Shown: positions 8,979-19,179 of the stretch, one piece after another
Numbering within the stretch: position 1 is the first letter of the stretch
How the letters are laid out: every line of letters starts with the position of its first letter
Made by a program: the position numbers and the translations under genes
Assembly: GCF_025602895.1 (NCBI RefSeq)
Contig: NW_026516531.1
Coordinates: 1 to 25,822 of the forward strand
Direction: 5' to 3'
Origin: Polychytrium aggregatum
Taxonomy: Eukaryota > Chytridiomycota > Chytridiomycetes > Polychytriales
Length of the DNA stretch: 25,822 nt
Notes under the pieces: generated by a model
Told to the model about the DNA's origin: nothing
The model's database searches: none
Seen by the model: only the letters and a program-made list of their open reading frames with translations

Positions 8979-9101
8979 TTTTTTTTGTTACTATAGTCAA
9001 CTTTATTCAAGAAGACAAGCCATCAGGTCCAACAGGTTGGTACCCCGGCACGTTGAGTACACAGGCAAGCCTATTTACTCCTGTTGCAGCCTAGTGCTGC
9101 C
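8979..9101 (-). promoter_or_regulatory. LINE copy B 3'UTR, poly(A) signal and tail
   Basis: On the minus strand a 115-base 3'UTR ends in AATAAA (9007-9002), then 15 bases (GTTGACTATAGTAAC), then A8. The same signal and spacing recur in every copy. A small hairpin (GGT, A bulge, CCAA, CCTG loop, TTGG, ACC) lies in the middle of the 3'UTR. Confidence 0.88.
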
Positions 9102-12100
9102 TCAGCTGCCCACAAGGTCTGAGACCAAGCGGGTGAACACATTTTCGAGCAGTTCCCACAAGGGAACAGCAGGATCGAGGGGGGGTCGGGGTGGAGGAAT
9201 GACAAGTGCTGACACTATACTACGCTGTGATGAGGGTGCAGGGAGAGACTGCAAGGGTGGGACTACACTGGGTGTGGGAGTGGGTGGTGGTGCTGGGTGT
9301 GCACCAAGTGCGAATGCTCGGAAGGCAGTGCGGGGAGCGGGTACATGAGCAGCAAGTGATCCAAGTGCGGGAGGGGTGCGACTGCGAGGGGGAGTGCGAT
9401 CGAAACTGAGCAGGTCCAGCAGCTTGTCCACTGGTCCCACTCCGGCTATACCACTTTCCACCCAAGTCGGGTGGGCCGTCTTGAGGGCTGCGACCTTGCG
9501 GACCAGGACTTGATGCGGATCCACACACTGCTGTGCGTGGGTCCTGGTCAAGTCGATCCCGGATCCGTGTCGAGCCAGGTTCTTGCACTTGCGGTAGCCA
9601 AATCTGAAGTGGCCTGGGAGAGCACCGAGTCGCCATCGGACCATGAACATGAGCATGATCATGGATCCTTGGTACCCGCGAGCCTCCCAGAGTCCCGACA
9701 TCTTGGTCGACGGGGTGCAGGCGGCGGTGAGCTGCTTGGAGCGGTCGAAGCCGTTCTTCATGTGGTCCTCGAAGATGAGGGTCTTGATCGGGACGGGCTG
9801 GGGTCGGGGCGGTCCGGGCGGCGGCGGCTGGTGTCGGGTCTTGCCTCGGTAGATCTCCGTGGCCGTGAGGGAGTGGTCGGCCTCTTGTCGGCGGACCACC
9901 ATGGCCCAGTGCGGATCGGCTCGGACTCCTTGGCCGAGGAACTGGTCGGGGTGGTAGGGCGCAATGATCTTGTTGCGCAGGATCATCGACAGCATCTTGT
10001 CGCCGTCAGAGACTTGGTCGTCCCAGCGGGCCCAGTTCTGCAGGGCCAGCATCTTGACACGGACCGACATCTTGGGAAGGCCGCAGTTGAGGTGCATGGC
10101 ACCGACGGGAGTGCCGGGGCCGACGCGGAACATGGTGCGGAGGGCCGTCATCTGGGCGTCGTCGAGGCGGTCGCGCAGAGCTGGGTCGGGGATGTCCATG
10201 GCCATCCCGTATTCGAGGGTCGGCCGCACAAAGGTCTTGTAGACCTGGGTGATGGTCTTGGCCGAGACCTTGCCGAGGGTGATGCCGAGTCCAACCACGG
10301 TGTCGGTGACCATGTGGACCTTGCGGAGGAGCTTGTCGAACTGGAGGTCCGGGCGGAATCCGTCAATGTCGACCATGACACCGAGGTAGCGGAACTGGAG
10401 GACCTTGGGCAGCTCGGTGCCGTACAGCTTGGCGGGATGGAGCTGGTCGACGTTGCAGGCCGAGTACAGCACCTCGCACTTGGGAGGCGAGAAGCGGTAC
10501 CGGTTGTCGATGCTGTGGCGTTCGCAGATATCCAGCATGGCCTGGGTGCGGCCAGCCGGACAGATGAGGACACCGTCATCGGCAAACCAGAGCGAGTTGA
10601 CCCGGAGACGGTGGTGGCGACTCGAGGCAAGCACAAGTCCGTCCTCGGCTCGGAGCAGTCCAGGCAGGTCGTCAATGTGGGCACTGAACAGAAGGGGACT
10701 CAGGACCGAGCCTTGGATGAGACCCTTCTGCAGCCACACAGGCTGCGACGTGCGGCCCTTGCTGGCGACGCGGACAAGAGTGCGGTCGAACATGGCCCTG
10801 AGGACCCCGACGGCGACCGGACCAGCACCTCGGGTGGCGATCTTGTCCCAGAGGCGCTCCCGCCAGACAGTGTCGTAGGCGGCCTTGATGTCGAGGAAGA
10901 CCAGGCTGTACTCGTCGTCGCGGATCTTGTTCATGCGGACAAGAGCGTCGAGCGAGTACACCTGGTCGAGGGTGCCTCGGTCCGGGCGGAAGCCTCCCTG
11001 GGCAATGTCCATGATGCCGATCTCGCGGGTGAGGAACGGCAGCAGGACTCGCTCGGCGATCTTGCGGAGGACCTGGGTCAACCCGATGGGCCGGTACATG
11101 GCCGGATCGAGGATCGAACCCTTGTTCTTGTAGACCGGGTGGATCAGGACAGTGTTCCACTCGGTCGGGACGACGGAGGCCTTGAGGGCGGCCAGCAGGA
11201 TGGCCCGGAGCCAGGGAGCGACCACGGGAGCGACAGGGTGCAGCATCTCGGCCTTGATCTTGTCCGGGCCGGAAGACTTGCGCTTGGGGGACTTGACGAT
11301 GGCATCGGCCACCTCGTCCGACGACAATCGGGGAATGGAGCGGTCCTCGGGGAGCAGGCGCGGAACAGTGTCCAGGGGTCTTGGGCCGACGGTCCGGTCA
11401 AAGGCGGCACCGGGGGTGTCCTGGGAGTGCGAGGAGACCTTGCCGTAGTGGACCACAAGTCGCTCGAGGGCCTCGTCCGAGTTGTCAAAGTGGAAGGCGT
11501 CGTCGAGCTCCTTGCGCTTCTTCATGGCGGCCAGGGACTTGGCGACCTCGGAAGCGTTGAGGGAGTGCAGCTTGTTCATGGCCAGGGTCTCGGCTGCTCG
11601 GCGGGACTGGACGATGAGGTTCTTTTCTTGTTTGCGGACAGCGCGGAGTTCGGCGCGCTTGTCCTCGGCGACGCGGAGGGAGAGCCCGGGCAACTTGAGC
11701 TGGTAGATGAGATCGCGGCGCCTCTCGCGAAGCTGCCGCATCTCGGGGATCAGGGCCGGGTCCTTCCAGACGGTCTTGATGGAAGCCTTGCCGATGGTGG
11801 AGTCGGCAGCGGTGGTGATCAGGGCGATCATGATGGACCAGGCGCGGTCGATGCAGTCCTGGGCCGCACTCTCCGAGATCGGAATGACCGATCCCCTTGA
11901 GATTGGCCGGAGTGCAGCCTGGATGCGCTGCAGACCGCGTTCGCGCTCGTCCAGCAGCGCCAAGAGGTACTGGGCGCGGACGGCAGGATCCTCGAGCTGG
12001 GCGATCTTCCACTGCCATTGGTCGACCTTTGGGTAGTACTTTGGCTGTACCCGCAGAGTCGCCCAGATGGGGAAGTGGTCGGACTGGCCACGGAAGGCAC

Positions 12101-12776
12101 CGGCAGTGTCGACCTGCAGCAGCGGGTCGTTGTTGGCCTGGCGATGCGACACAAAGATGTAGTCGATCGTTGTCCAGCTGGGACCCCGCTGCCGGGTGTG
12201 GGTCGGGATCACAGCTGGAGGCACAACGCGGAGACCGGCGCGGGAGACAGTGTCCTCGAGGATCTTCTCCCTGCCACGGAGCGGCGTGGGCAGTCCGCTC
12301 AGGGCACTGAGGTGGGCATTGAAGTCACCCACCACAATGACCTGGGCGTCGGGGAGGGCGGCCTTGGTGTGGATCGACTGGAGGGCCTCGCGGTAGTCGT
12401 CCAGCTTGAGGCTCGGGGACAGGTAGAAGTTGCCGATGTGGATGACGTGTTTGTATGTCACCCACATGGCGTCGCCCTTGTCGCTGACTTCAATGTTGGT
12501 GAAGTCGTGCGGGTCGATCCTGGCCGGGTTGTAGAGGATGGCGATGCCTCTACCGGCGCGGCAACGGGGACCAGGGACCTTGACGGCATAGCCACAGAGA
12601 GGGCTGCGGGGTTCGAGGTCGGCGAGGGTTTCTTGGACACCGACAAAGTCGATGTCGTTGGTGTCGATGAGGTTCTTGAGTTCAACGTCGTTGACGTTGA
12701 TGCCACAGACATTGAAGGAAGCGACGGTCAGGGATGTCTGGGCCCTGCCGCCTCCCTGCGAGGGGTGTGGATTCAT
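9102..12776 (-). CDS. LINE copy B ORF2: APE-type endonuclease and reverse transcriptase
   Basis: The frame is complete at 1224 residues, with ATG at 12776 overlapping the ORF1 stop as ATGA. The endonuclease domain (~15-240) shows N22, E49, Y118, GDFNAH 150-155, D205 and SDH 232-234, which are the catalytic and metal-binding positions of the APE family. The reverse transcriptase (~490-800) shows SSGPDKIKAEM (501-511), YRPIGL, GGFRPDRGT, D629 (FLDIKAAYD), the GLIQGSVLSPLLF motif and FADD 731-734. The C-terminal region has a degenerate Cys/His cluster (C1064, H1070, H1080, C1084) and a Pro-rich tail. I see no RNase H domain. The protein would nick a target or use an existing DNA 3' end and copy its own RNA. 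All key residues are present, so it is potentially active. Confidence 0.95.
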   Translation of the reverse strand: MNPHPSQGGGRAQTSLTVASFNVCGINVNDVELKNLIDTNDIDFVGVQETLADLEPRSPLCGYAVKVPGPRCRAGRGIAILYNPARIDPHDFTNIEVSDKGDAMWVTYKHVIHIGNFYLSPSLKLDDYREALQSIHTKAALPDAQVIVVGDFNAHLSALSGLPTPLRGREKILEDTVSRAGLRVVPPAVIPTHTRQRGPSWTTIDYIFVSHRQANNDPLLQVDTAGAFRGQSDHFPIWATLRVQPKYYPKVDQWQWKIAQLEDPAVRAQYLLALLDERERGLQRIQAALRPISRGSVIPISESAAQDCIDRAWSIMIALITTAADSTIGKASIKTVWKDPALIPEMRQLRERRRDLIYQLKLPGLSLRVAEDKRAELRAVRKQEKNLIVQSRRAAETLAMNKLHSLNASEVAKSLAAMKKRKELDDAFHFDNSDEALERLVVHYGKVSSHSQDTPGAAFDRTVGPRPLDTVPRLLPEDRSIPRLSSDEVADAIVKSPKRKSSGPDKIKAEMLHPVAPVVAPWLRAILLAALKASVVPTEWNTVLIHPVYKNKGSILDPAMYRPIGLTQVLRKIAERVLLPFLTREIGIMDIAQGGFRPDRGTLDQVYSLDALVRMNKIRDDEYSLVFLDIKAAYDTVWRERLWDKIATRGAGPVAVGVLRAMFDRTLVRVASKGRTSQPVWLQKGLIQGSVLSPLLFSAHIDDLPGLLRAEDGLVLASSRHHRLRVNSLWFADDGVLICPAGRTQAMLDICERHSIDNRYRFSPPKCEVLYSACNVDQLHPAKLYGTELPKVLQFRYLGVMVDIDGFRPDLQFDKLLRKVHMVTDTVVGLGITLGKVSAKTITQVYKTFVRPTLEYGMAMDIPDPALRDRLDDAQMTALRTMFRVGPGTPVGAMHLNCGLPKMSVRVKMLALQNWARWDDQVSDGDKMLSMILRNKIIAPYHPDQFLGQGVRADPHWAMVVRRQEADHSLTATEIYRGKTRHQPPPPGPPRPQPVPIKTLIFEDHMKNGFDRSKQLTAACTPSTKMSGLWEARGYQGSMIMLMFMVRWRLGALPGHFRFGYRKCKNLARHGSGIDLTRTHAQQCVDPHQVLVRKVAALKTAHPTWVESGIAGVGPVDKLLDLLSFDRTPPRSRTPPALGSLAAHVPAPRTAFRAFALGAHPAPPPTPTPSVVPPLQSLPAPSSQRSIVSALVIPPPRPPLDPAVPLWELLENVFTRLVSDLVGS

Positions 12777-14458
12777 TGGAGTCGTGCAGCGCTGCTGCTG
12801 GCCCGGGGGCCCTCTCCTTCAGAGTCAGTGTCCATGACGGACAGCGGGACTCTGTAGGCGGGGTGAGGCTTGCTGGGCTTTGACGAGGCACCAGCGGCGG
12901 GGGCAGCAGCAGCAGCGACAGCAACGACAACGGCAGGGGCAGCGGTAGCGGCAGCGGCAGAGGCAGACGACGAGGCAGCGGCAGCGGCAGAACCAGGGAC
13001 CTTGGGGACGGCGGTGATGTCCGCCCGCTTGACCTCCTTGCCGGATAGGGCCTTCTTGAGGAGCGAGTCGTACTCGTCGCGGTACTCCTCGGGGATGCGC
13101 ATCTGGATGCAGCGGCGGACAGGGGCGGTCTTGGCCTTGGCTGCCTGGCGGAGGGACTTTGCCATAAAGTTCTTGATGGCATCGGATCGGGACAGGGCCA
13201 GTCCATGGTGCTTGAGACCATGGATGACGTCGTAGGCCGGTACGACCCTGACCCTGCCATGTGTGGACGACAGCGACTCCAGACGGGCACCAAGGTCGGC
13301 CTTGTTGGATTTGTCGCGGACAAGGACCTCCATGACCGTGGCCTCAGGGAAGTTGATCTCGGCCAACTCCCTGGTGTCGATGCCGCATCGCTTGAGGTTG
13401 CGGCGGACACTGCCGAGGTCGCCACAGCGGATGCCCTCGACGTACAGCCAGTCCATGTTGGTGACGGCCTCCCTGAACTTGTCGTTCCGGAGCTCAGAGT
13501 TGGCGACCGTCCCGGGGACAAGGACTGGCTGGCGGTGCTGGTTGGGCTGGATCGGCTTGGAGGAGCCTGGCATTCGGCCGGTGGTCAGCATCCTCTTCCA
13601 TTCGTCGAGCTGGCTGGCCTCGGACATGCGGCCGACACGGCTCTCGGCCTCCCGAACGTTCTTCAAGAGAGCGGCCTTGTACGAGGGAGACGGGGCGGAA
13701 ACAGGGGCAGAGCCAGGGAGGGAGCCGGAGGACTGGGTCTTGGAACCGGGGGACTGGGTCTTGGGGGTGGCAGTCTTGTTGGCAACAGACTTGCGGAGCT
13801 GCTCCGTGGCACGGCTGATTGCCACATTGGACTTGGCGATCTTCTGGACCATGGCCTTGGTGGCAGCATCCATGTTGTCGGCCACGAGTGCCTCGAACAG
13901 GATGGACTGCACCCGGTCAGCCTCTCGCTTGAGGATAGCGAGGGCCTCCTCGGGTTTCATCGCAGGGACGGGAGCCTGGGACGGAGGAGGGGTCTTGGCC
14001 TTGACGACGGGTCGGGGCGGAAGGACGGGCCTGGCCTTGGGGACAGGGGACGCAGTGCCAACAGCATCAACAGCTCGACGAGCTGGATCGACGGGGTCAG
14101 CAGTGGAAGCAGGGGCTGCTCGAGGGGCGCCTTCAGAGGCACCACGGGGGACGGCGCGCTGCTTGTCCATGGTCTTGAGGCCGCACTTGGTGTGGAAGTT
14201 CTCCTTGAACTTGTCCGAGAACGCATCCACAAACAGCTTGCGGGACTCCTTGGTGGTGCGGCTCATGTGGGCCCAGAACTGGAAGGCCGACATCTGGCCG
14301 GGGCAGGGTCCGTCCTCGAGGGCCTGGGGACACTTGAGCTGGAGCTCGTCCTTGCCGTGCTTGACGACGATCCAGGGATCGGCCGAGGCGAGCTTGCACT
14401 TGCGGCACAGGACAGTGCACTGCAGCTTGGCGGTCACGGCCATCCACAGCTGGTTGTT
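12773..14458 (-). pseudogene. LINE copy B ORF1, 5'-truncated
   Basis: It retains residues ~201-761 of ORF1 in frame and ends with TGA at 12775-12773 inside the ATGA overlap. The start codon and the first ~200 residues are missing because the copy is 5'-truncated. An in-frame ATG at 14443 (residue 206) could start a 556-residue product that keeps the cysteine cluster, but nothing suggests it is expressed. Confidence 0.88.
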
Positions 14459-14585
14459 TTTTTTTTTTTTGTTACTATAGTCAACTTTATTTAAGAAGAC
14501 AAGCCATCAGGTCCAACAGGTTGGTACCCCGGCACGTTGAGTACACAGGCAAGCCTATTTACTCCTGTTGCAGCCTAGTGCTGCC
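14459..14585 (-). promoter_or_regulatory. LINE copy C 3'UTR, poly(A) signal and tail
   Basis: The poly(A) signal AATAAA lies at 14491-14486 (minus), with the same 15-base spacer to the A-tail as in the other copies. One nearby difference (TTAAATAAAG rather than TGAATAAAG) keeps the signal intact. Confidence 0.88.
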
Positions 14586-17500
14586 TCAGCTGCCCACAAG
14601 GTCTGAGACCAAGCGGGTGAACACATTTTCAAGCAGTTCCCACAAGGGAATAGCAGGATCGACGGGAGGTCGGGGTGGTGGAGTGACAAGTGCTGGCACT
14701 ATACTACGCTGTGATGAGGGTGCAGGGAGAGACTGCAAGGGTGGGACTACACTGGTTGTGGGAGTGGGTGCTGGTACTGGGTGTGCACCAAGTGCGAATG
14801 CTCGGAAGGCAGTGCGGGGAGCGGGTACATGAGCAGCAAGCGATCCAAGTGCGGGAGGGGTGCGAGTGCGAGGGGGAGTGCGATCGAAAGAGAGCAGGTC
14901 CAGCAGCTTGTCCACTGGTCCCACTCCGGCTATACCACTTTCCACCCAAGTCGGGTGGGCCGTCTTGAGGGCTGCGACCTTGCGGACCAGGACTTGATGC
15001 GGATCCACACATTGCTGTGCGTGGGTCCTGGTCAAGTCGATCCCGGATCCGTGTCGAGCCAGGTTCTTGCACTTGCGGTATCCGAACCTGAAGTGGCCTG
15101 GGAGAGCACCGAGTCGCCATCGGACCATGAACATGAGCATGACCATGGATCCTTGGTACCCGCGAGCCTCCCAGAGTCCCGACATCTTGGTCGACGGGGT
15201 GCAGGCGGCGGTGAGCTGCTTGGAGCGGTCGAAGCCGTTCTTCATGTGGTCCTCGAAGATGAGGGTCTTGATCGGGCCGGGCTGGGGTCGGGGCGGTCCG
15301 GGCGGCGGCGGCTGGTGTCGGGTCTTGCCTCGGTAGATCTCCGTGGCCGTGAGGGAGTGGTCGGCCTCTTGTCGGCGGACCACCATGGCCCAGTGCGGAT
15401 CGGCTCGGACTCCTTGGCCGAGGAACTGGTCGGGGTGGTAGGGCGCAATGATCTTGTTGCGCAGGATCATCGACAGCATCTTGTCGCCGTCAGAGACTTG
15501 GTCGTCCCAGCGGGCCCAGTTCTGCAGGGCCAGCATCTTGACACGGACGGACATCTTGGGGAGGCCGCAGTTGAGGTGCATGGCACCGACGGGAGTGCCG
15601 GGGCCGACGCGGAACATGGTGCGGAGGGCCGTCATCTGGGCGTCGTCGAGGCGGTCGCGCAGAGCCGGGTCCGGGATGTCCATGGCCATCCCGTATTCGA
15701 GGGTCGGCCGCACAAAGGTCTTGTAGACCTGGGTGATGGTCTTGGCCGAGACCTTGCCGAGGGTGATGCCAAGTCCAACCACGGTGTCGGTGACCATGTG
15801 GACCTTGCGGAGGAGCTTGTCGAACTGGAGGTCCGGGCGGAATCCGTCAATGTCGACCATGACACCGAGGTAGCGGAACTGGAGGACCTTGGGCAGCTCG
15901 GTGCCGTACAGCTTGGCGGGATGGAGCTGGTCGACGTTGCAGGCCGAGTACAGCACCTCGCACTTGGGAGGCGAGAAGCGGTAGCGATTGTCGACACTGT
16001 GACGCTCACAGATGTCCAGCATGGCCTGGGTGCGGCCAGCCGGACAGATGAGGACACCATCGTCGGCAAACCAGAGCGAGTTGACCCGGAGACGGTGGTG
16101 GCGACTGGAGGCAAGCACAAGTCCGTCCTCGGCTCGGAGCAGTCCAGGCAGGTCGTCAATGTGGGCACTGAACAGAAGGGGACTCAGGACCGAGCCTTGG
16201 ATGAGACCCTTCTGCAGCCACACAGGCTGTGACGTGCGGCCCTTGCTGGCGACGCGGACAAGAGTGCGGTCGAACATGGCCCTGAGGACCCCGACGGCGA
16301 CCGGACCAGCACCTCGGGCGGCGATCTTGTCCCAGAGGCGCTCCCGCCAGACAGTGTCGTAGGCGGCCTTGATGTCGAGGAAGACCAGGCTGTACTCGTC
16401 GTCGCAGATCTTGTTCATGCGGACAAGAGCGTCGAGCGAGTACACCTGGTCGAGGGTGCCTCGGTCCGGGCGGAAGCCTCCCTGGGCAATGTCCATGATG
16501 CCGATCTCGCGGGTGAGGAACGGCAGCAGGACTCGCTCGGCGATCTTGCGGAGGACCTGGGTCAACCCGATGGGCCGGTACATGGCCGGATCGAGGATCG
16601 AACCCTTGTTCTTGTAGACCGGGTGGATCAGGACAGTGTTCCACTCGGTCGGGACGACGGAGGCCTTGAGGGCGGCCAGCAGGATGGCCCGGAGCCAGGG
16701 AGCGACCACGGGAGCGACAGGGTGCAGCATCTCGGCCTTGATCTTGTCCGGGCCGGAGGACTTGCGCTTGGGGGACTTGACGATGGCATCGGCCACCTCG
16801 TCCGACGACAAGCGGGGAATGGATCGATCCTCGGGGAGCAGGCGCGGAACAGTGTCCAGGGGTCTTGGGCCGACGGTCCGGTCAAAGGCGGCACCGGGGG
16901 TGTCCTGGGAGTGCGAGGAGACCTTGCCGTAGTGGACCACAAGTCGCTCGAGGGCCTCGTCCGAGTTGTCAAAGTGGAAGGCGTCGTCGAGCTCCTTGCG
17001 CTTCTTCATGGCGGCCAGGGACTTGGCGACCTCGGAAGCGTTGAGTGAGTGCAGCTTGTTCATGGCCAGGGTCTCGGCTGCTCGGCGGGACTGGACGATG
17101 AGGTTCTTTTCTTGTTTGCGGACAGCGCGGAGTTCGGCGCGCTTGTCCTCGGCGACGCGGAGGGAGAGCCCGGGCAACTTGAGCTGGTAGATGAGATCGC
17201 GGCGCCTCTCGCGAAGCTGCCGCATCTCGGGGATCAGGGCCGGGTCCTTCCAGACGGTCTTGATGGAAGCCTTGCCGATGGTGGAGTCGGCAGCGGTGGT
17301 GATCAGGGCGATCATGATGGACCAGGCGCGGTCGATGCAGTCCTGGGCCGCACTCTCCGAGATCGGAATGACCGATCCCCTTGAGATTGGCCGGAGTGCA
17401 GCCTGTATGCGCTGCAGACCGCGTTCGCGCTCGTCCAGCAGCGCCAAGAGGTACTGGGCGCGGACGGCGGGATCCTCGAGCTGGGCGATCTTCCACTGCC

Positions 17501-18260
17501 ATTGGTCGACCTTTGGGTAGTACTTTGGCTGTACCCGCAGAGTCGCCCAGATGGGGAAGTGGTCGGACTGGCCACGGAAGGCACCGGCAGTGTCGACCTG
17601 CAGCAGCGGGTCGTTGTTGGCCTGGCGATGCGACACAAAGATGTAGTCGATCGTTGTCCAGCTGGGACCCCGCTGCCGGGTGTGGGTCGGGATCACAGCT
17701 GGAGGCACAACGCGGAGACCGGCGCGGGAGACAGTGTCCTCGAGGATCTTCTCCCTGCCACGGAGCGGCGTGGGCAGTCCGCTCAGGGCACTGAGGTGGG
17801 CATTGAAGTCACCCACCACAATGACCTGGGCGTCGGGGAGGGCGGCCTTGGTGTGGATCGACTGGAGGGCCTCGCGGTAGTCGTCCAGCTTGAGGCTCGG
17901 GGACAGGTAGAAGTTGCCGATGTGGATGACGTGTTTGTATGTCACCCACATGGCGTCGCCCTTGTCGCTGACTTCAATGTTGGTGAAGTCGTGCGGGTCG
18001 ATCCTGGCCGGGTTGTAGAGGATGGCGATGCCTCTACCGGCGCGGCAACGGGGACCAGGGACCTTGACGGCATAGCCACAGAGAGGGCTGCGGGGTTCGA
18101 GGTCGGCGAGGGTTTCTTGGACACCGACAAAGTCGATGTCGTTGGTGTCGATGAGGTTCTTGAGTTCAACGTCGTTGACGTTGATGCCACAGACATTGAA
18201 GGAAGCGACGGTCAGGGATGTCTGGGCCCTGCCGCCTCCCTGCGAGGGGTGTGGATTCAT
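14586..18260 (-). CDS. LINE copy C ORF2: APE-type endonuclease and reverse transcriptase
   Basis: The frame is complete at 1224 residues with all endonuclease (E49, D151, N153, D205, D233, H234) and RT (D629, D733, D734) residues. Compared with copies B and D it carries R619C, T648A, I756V, V995G, I1040V, S1132T, A1162V, P1164A, P1169T, S1189P, I1193T, L1200V and V1204I. Eight of these fall in the last 93 residues, a Pro-rich tail likely under weak constraint. R619C lies 10 residues before the catalytic Asp629 and is not itself catalytic. It keeps the ATGA overlap with ORF1, and the reading frame is preserved, so function may be retained. Confidence 0.95.
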   Translation of the reverse strand: MNPHPSQGGGRAQTSLTVASFNVCGINVNDVELKNLIDTNDIDFVGVQETLADLEPRSPLCGYAVKVPGPRCRAGRGIAILYNPARIDPHDFTNIEVSDKGDAMWVTYKHVIHIGNFYLSPSLKLDDYREALQSIHTKAALPDAQVIVVGDFNAHLSALSGLPTPLRGREKILEDTVSRAGLRVVPPAVIPTHTRQRGPSWTTIDYIFVSHRQANNDPLLQVDTAGAFRGQSDHFPIWATLRVQPKYYPKVDQWQWKIAQLEDPAVRAQYLLALLDERERGLQRIQAALRPISRGSVIPISESAAQDCIDRAWSIMIALITTAADSTIGKASIKTVWKDPALIPEMRQLRERRRDLIYQLKLPGLSLRVAEDKRAELRAVRKQEKNLIVQSRRAAETLAMNKLHSLNASEVAKSLAAMKKRKELDDAFHFDNSDEALERLVVHYGKVSSHSQDTPGAAFDRTVGPRPLDTVPRLLPEDRSIPRLSSDEVADAIVKSPKRKSSGPDKIKAEMLHPVAPVVAPWLRAILLAALKASVVPTEWNTVLIHPVYKNKGSILDPAMYRPIGLTQVLRKIAERVLLPFLTREIGIMDIAQGGFRPDRGTLDQVYSLDALVRMNKICDDEYSLVFLDIKAAYDTVWRERLWDKIAARGAGPVAVGVLRAMFDRTLVRVASKGRTSQPVWLQKGLIQGSVLSPLLFSAHIDDLPGLLRAEDGLVLASSRHHRLRVNSLWFADDGVLICPAGRTQAMLDICERHSVDNRYRFSPPKCEVLYSACNVDQLHPAKLYGTELPKVLQFRYLGVMVDIDGFRPDLQFDKLLRKVHMVTDTVVGLGITLGKVSAKTITQVYKTFVRPTLEYGMAMDIPDPALRDRLDDAQMTALRTMFRVGPGTPVGAMHLNCGLPKMSVRVKMLALQNWARWDDQVSDGDKMLSMILRNKIIAPYHPDQFLGQGVRADPHWAMVVRRQEADHSLTATEIYRGKTRHQPPPPGPPRPQPGPIKTLIFEDHMKNGFDRSKQLTAACTPSTKMSGLWEARGYQGSMVMLMFMVRWRLGALPGHFRFGYRKCKNLARHGSGIDLTRTHAQQCVDPHQVLVRKVAALKTAHPTWVESGIAGVGPVDKLLDLLSFDRTPPRTRTPPALGSLAAHVPAPRTAFRAFALGAHPVPAPTPTTSVVPPLQSLPAPSSQRSIVPALVTPPPRPPVDPAIPLWELLENVFTRLVSDLVGS

Positions 18261-19051
18261 TGGAGTCGTGCAGCGCTGCTGCTGGCCCGGGGGCCCTCTC
18301 CTTCAGAGTCAGTGTCCATGACGGACAGCGGGACTCTGTAGGCGGGGTGAGGCTTGCTGGGCTTTGACGAGGCACCAGCGGCGGGGGCAGCAGCAGCAGC
18401 GACAGCAACGACAACGGCAGGGGCAGCGGTAGCGGCAGCGGCAGAGGCAGACGACGAGGCAGCGGCAGCGGCAGAACCAGGGACCTTGGGGACGGCGGTG
18501 ATGTCCGCCCGCTTGACCTCCTTGCCGGATAGGGCCTTCTTGAGGAGCGAGTCGTACTCGTCGCGGTACTCCTCGGGGATGCGCATCTGGATGCAGCGGC
18601 GGACAGGGGCGGTCTTGGCCTTGGCTGCCTGGCGGAGGGACTTTGCCATAAAGTTCTTGATGGCATCGGATCGGGACAGGGCCAGTCCATGGTGCTTGAG
18701 ACCATGGATGACGTCGTAGGCCGGTACGACCCTGACCCTGCCATGTGTGGACGACAGCGACTCCAGACGGGCACCAAGGTCGGCCTTGTTGGATTTGTCG
18801 CGGACAAGGACCTCCATGACCGTGGCCTCAGGGAAGTTGATCTCGGCCAACTCCCTGGTGTCGATGCCGCATCGCTTGAGGTTGCGGCGGACACTGCCGA
18901 GGTCGCCACAGCGGATGCCCTCGACGTACAGCCAGTCCATGTTGGTGACGGCCTCCCTGAACTTGTCGTTCCGGAGCTCAGAGTTGGCGACCGTCCCGGG
19001 GACAAGGACTGGCTGGCGGTGCTGGTTGGGCTGGATCGGCTTGGAGGAGCC
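18257..19051 (-). pseudogene. LINE copy C ORF1, C-terminal fragment
   Basis: It keeps residues ~498-761 of ORF1: the folded-looking region ~520-610, the Ala-rich tract and the C-terminus ending in ATGA. The frame remains open to the right through the adjacent copy's A-tail (Lys codons) and a few 3'UTR codons, with only a TTG near the start. It has no proper initiation codon of its own. Confidence 0.87.
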
Positions 19052-19179
19052 TTTTTTTTTTTTTGTTACTATAGTCAACTTTATTCAAGAAGACAAGCCA
19101 TCAGGTCCAACAGGTTGGTACCCCGGCACGTTGAGTACACAGGCAAGCCTATTTACTCCTGTTGCAGCCTAGTGCTGCC
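19052..19179 (-). promoter_or_regulatory. LINE copy D 3'UTR, poly(A) signal and tail
   Basis: AATAAA lies at 19085-19080 (minus), followed by 15 bases and A13. The small 3'UTR hairpin is at 19104-19122. Confidence 0.88.

Larger units (their letters stand above)
8979..14458 (-). mobile_element. LINE copy B, 5'-truncated within ORF1
   Basis: It starts on the left with an 8-base T-run (poly-A tail), then has a 115-base 3'UTR, complete ORF2 and the C-terminal ~560 codons of ORF1. It breaks off in ORF1 at 14456-14458, where the T-run of copy C begins. No target duplication flanks it, and the missing 5' part does not reappear to the right. Its ORF2 protein is identical to that of copy D. Confidence 0.93.
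14459..19051 (-). mobile_element. LINE copy C, 5'-truncated, divergent 3' half
   Basis: It begins within the T14 run (14457-14470; the exact boundary with copy B is ambiguous by two T). It holds a 3'UTR, complete ORF2 and the last ~264 codons of ORF1, then stops at GAGCC (19051), next to the T-run of copy D. Its ORF2 protein differs from copies B and D at 13 positions, mostly near the C-terminus, so it descends from a different source copy. Confidence 0.93.

Noticed and set aside
9471..11900. Long + strand ORF (809 codons) antisense to ORF2, repeated at 19549-21978
   Set aside because: It is an antisense shadow of GC-rich ORF2 codon use. It has no recognisable domain and is broken in copy C, where ORF2 itself stays intact.
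18257..19078. Apparent 273-residue ORF starting in the copy D 3'UTR
   Set aside because: It starts at TTG and reads through the A-tail as lysines into the truncated ORF1 of copy C. It is a junction artefact, not a gene.
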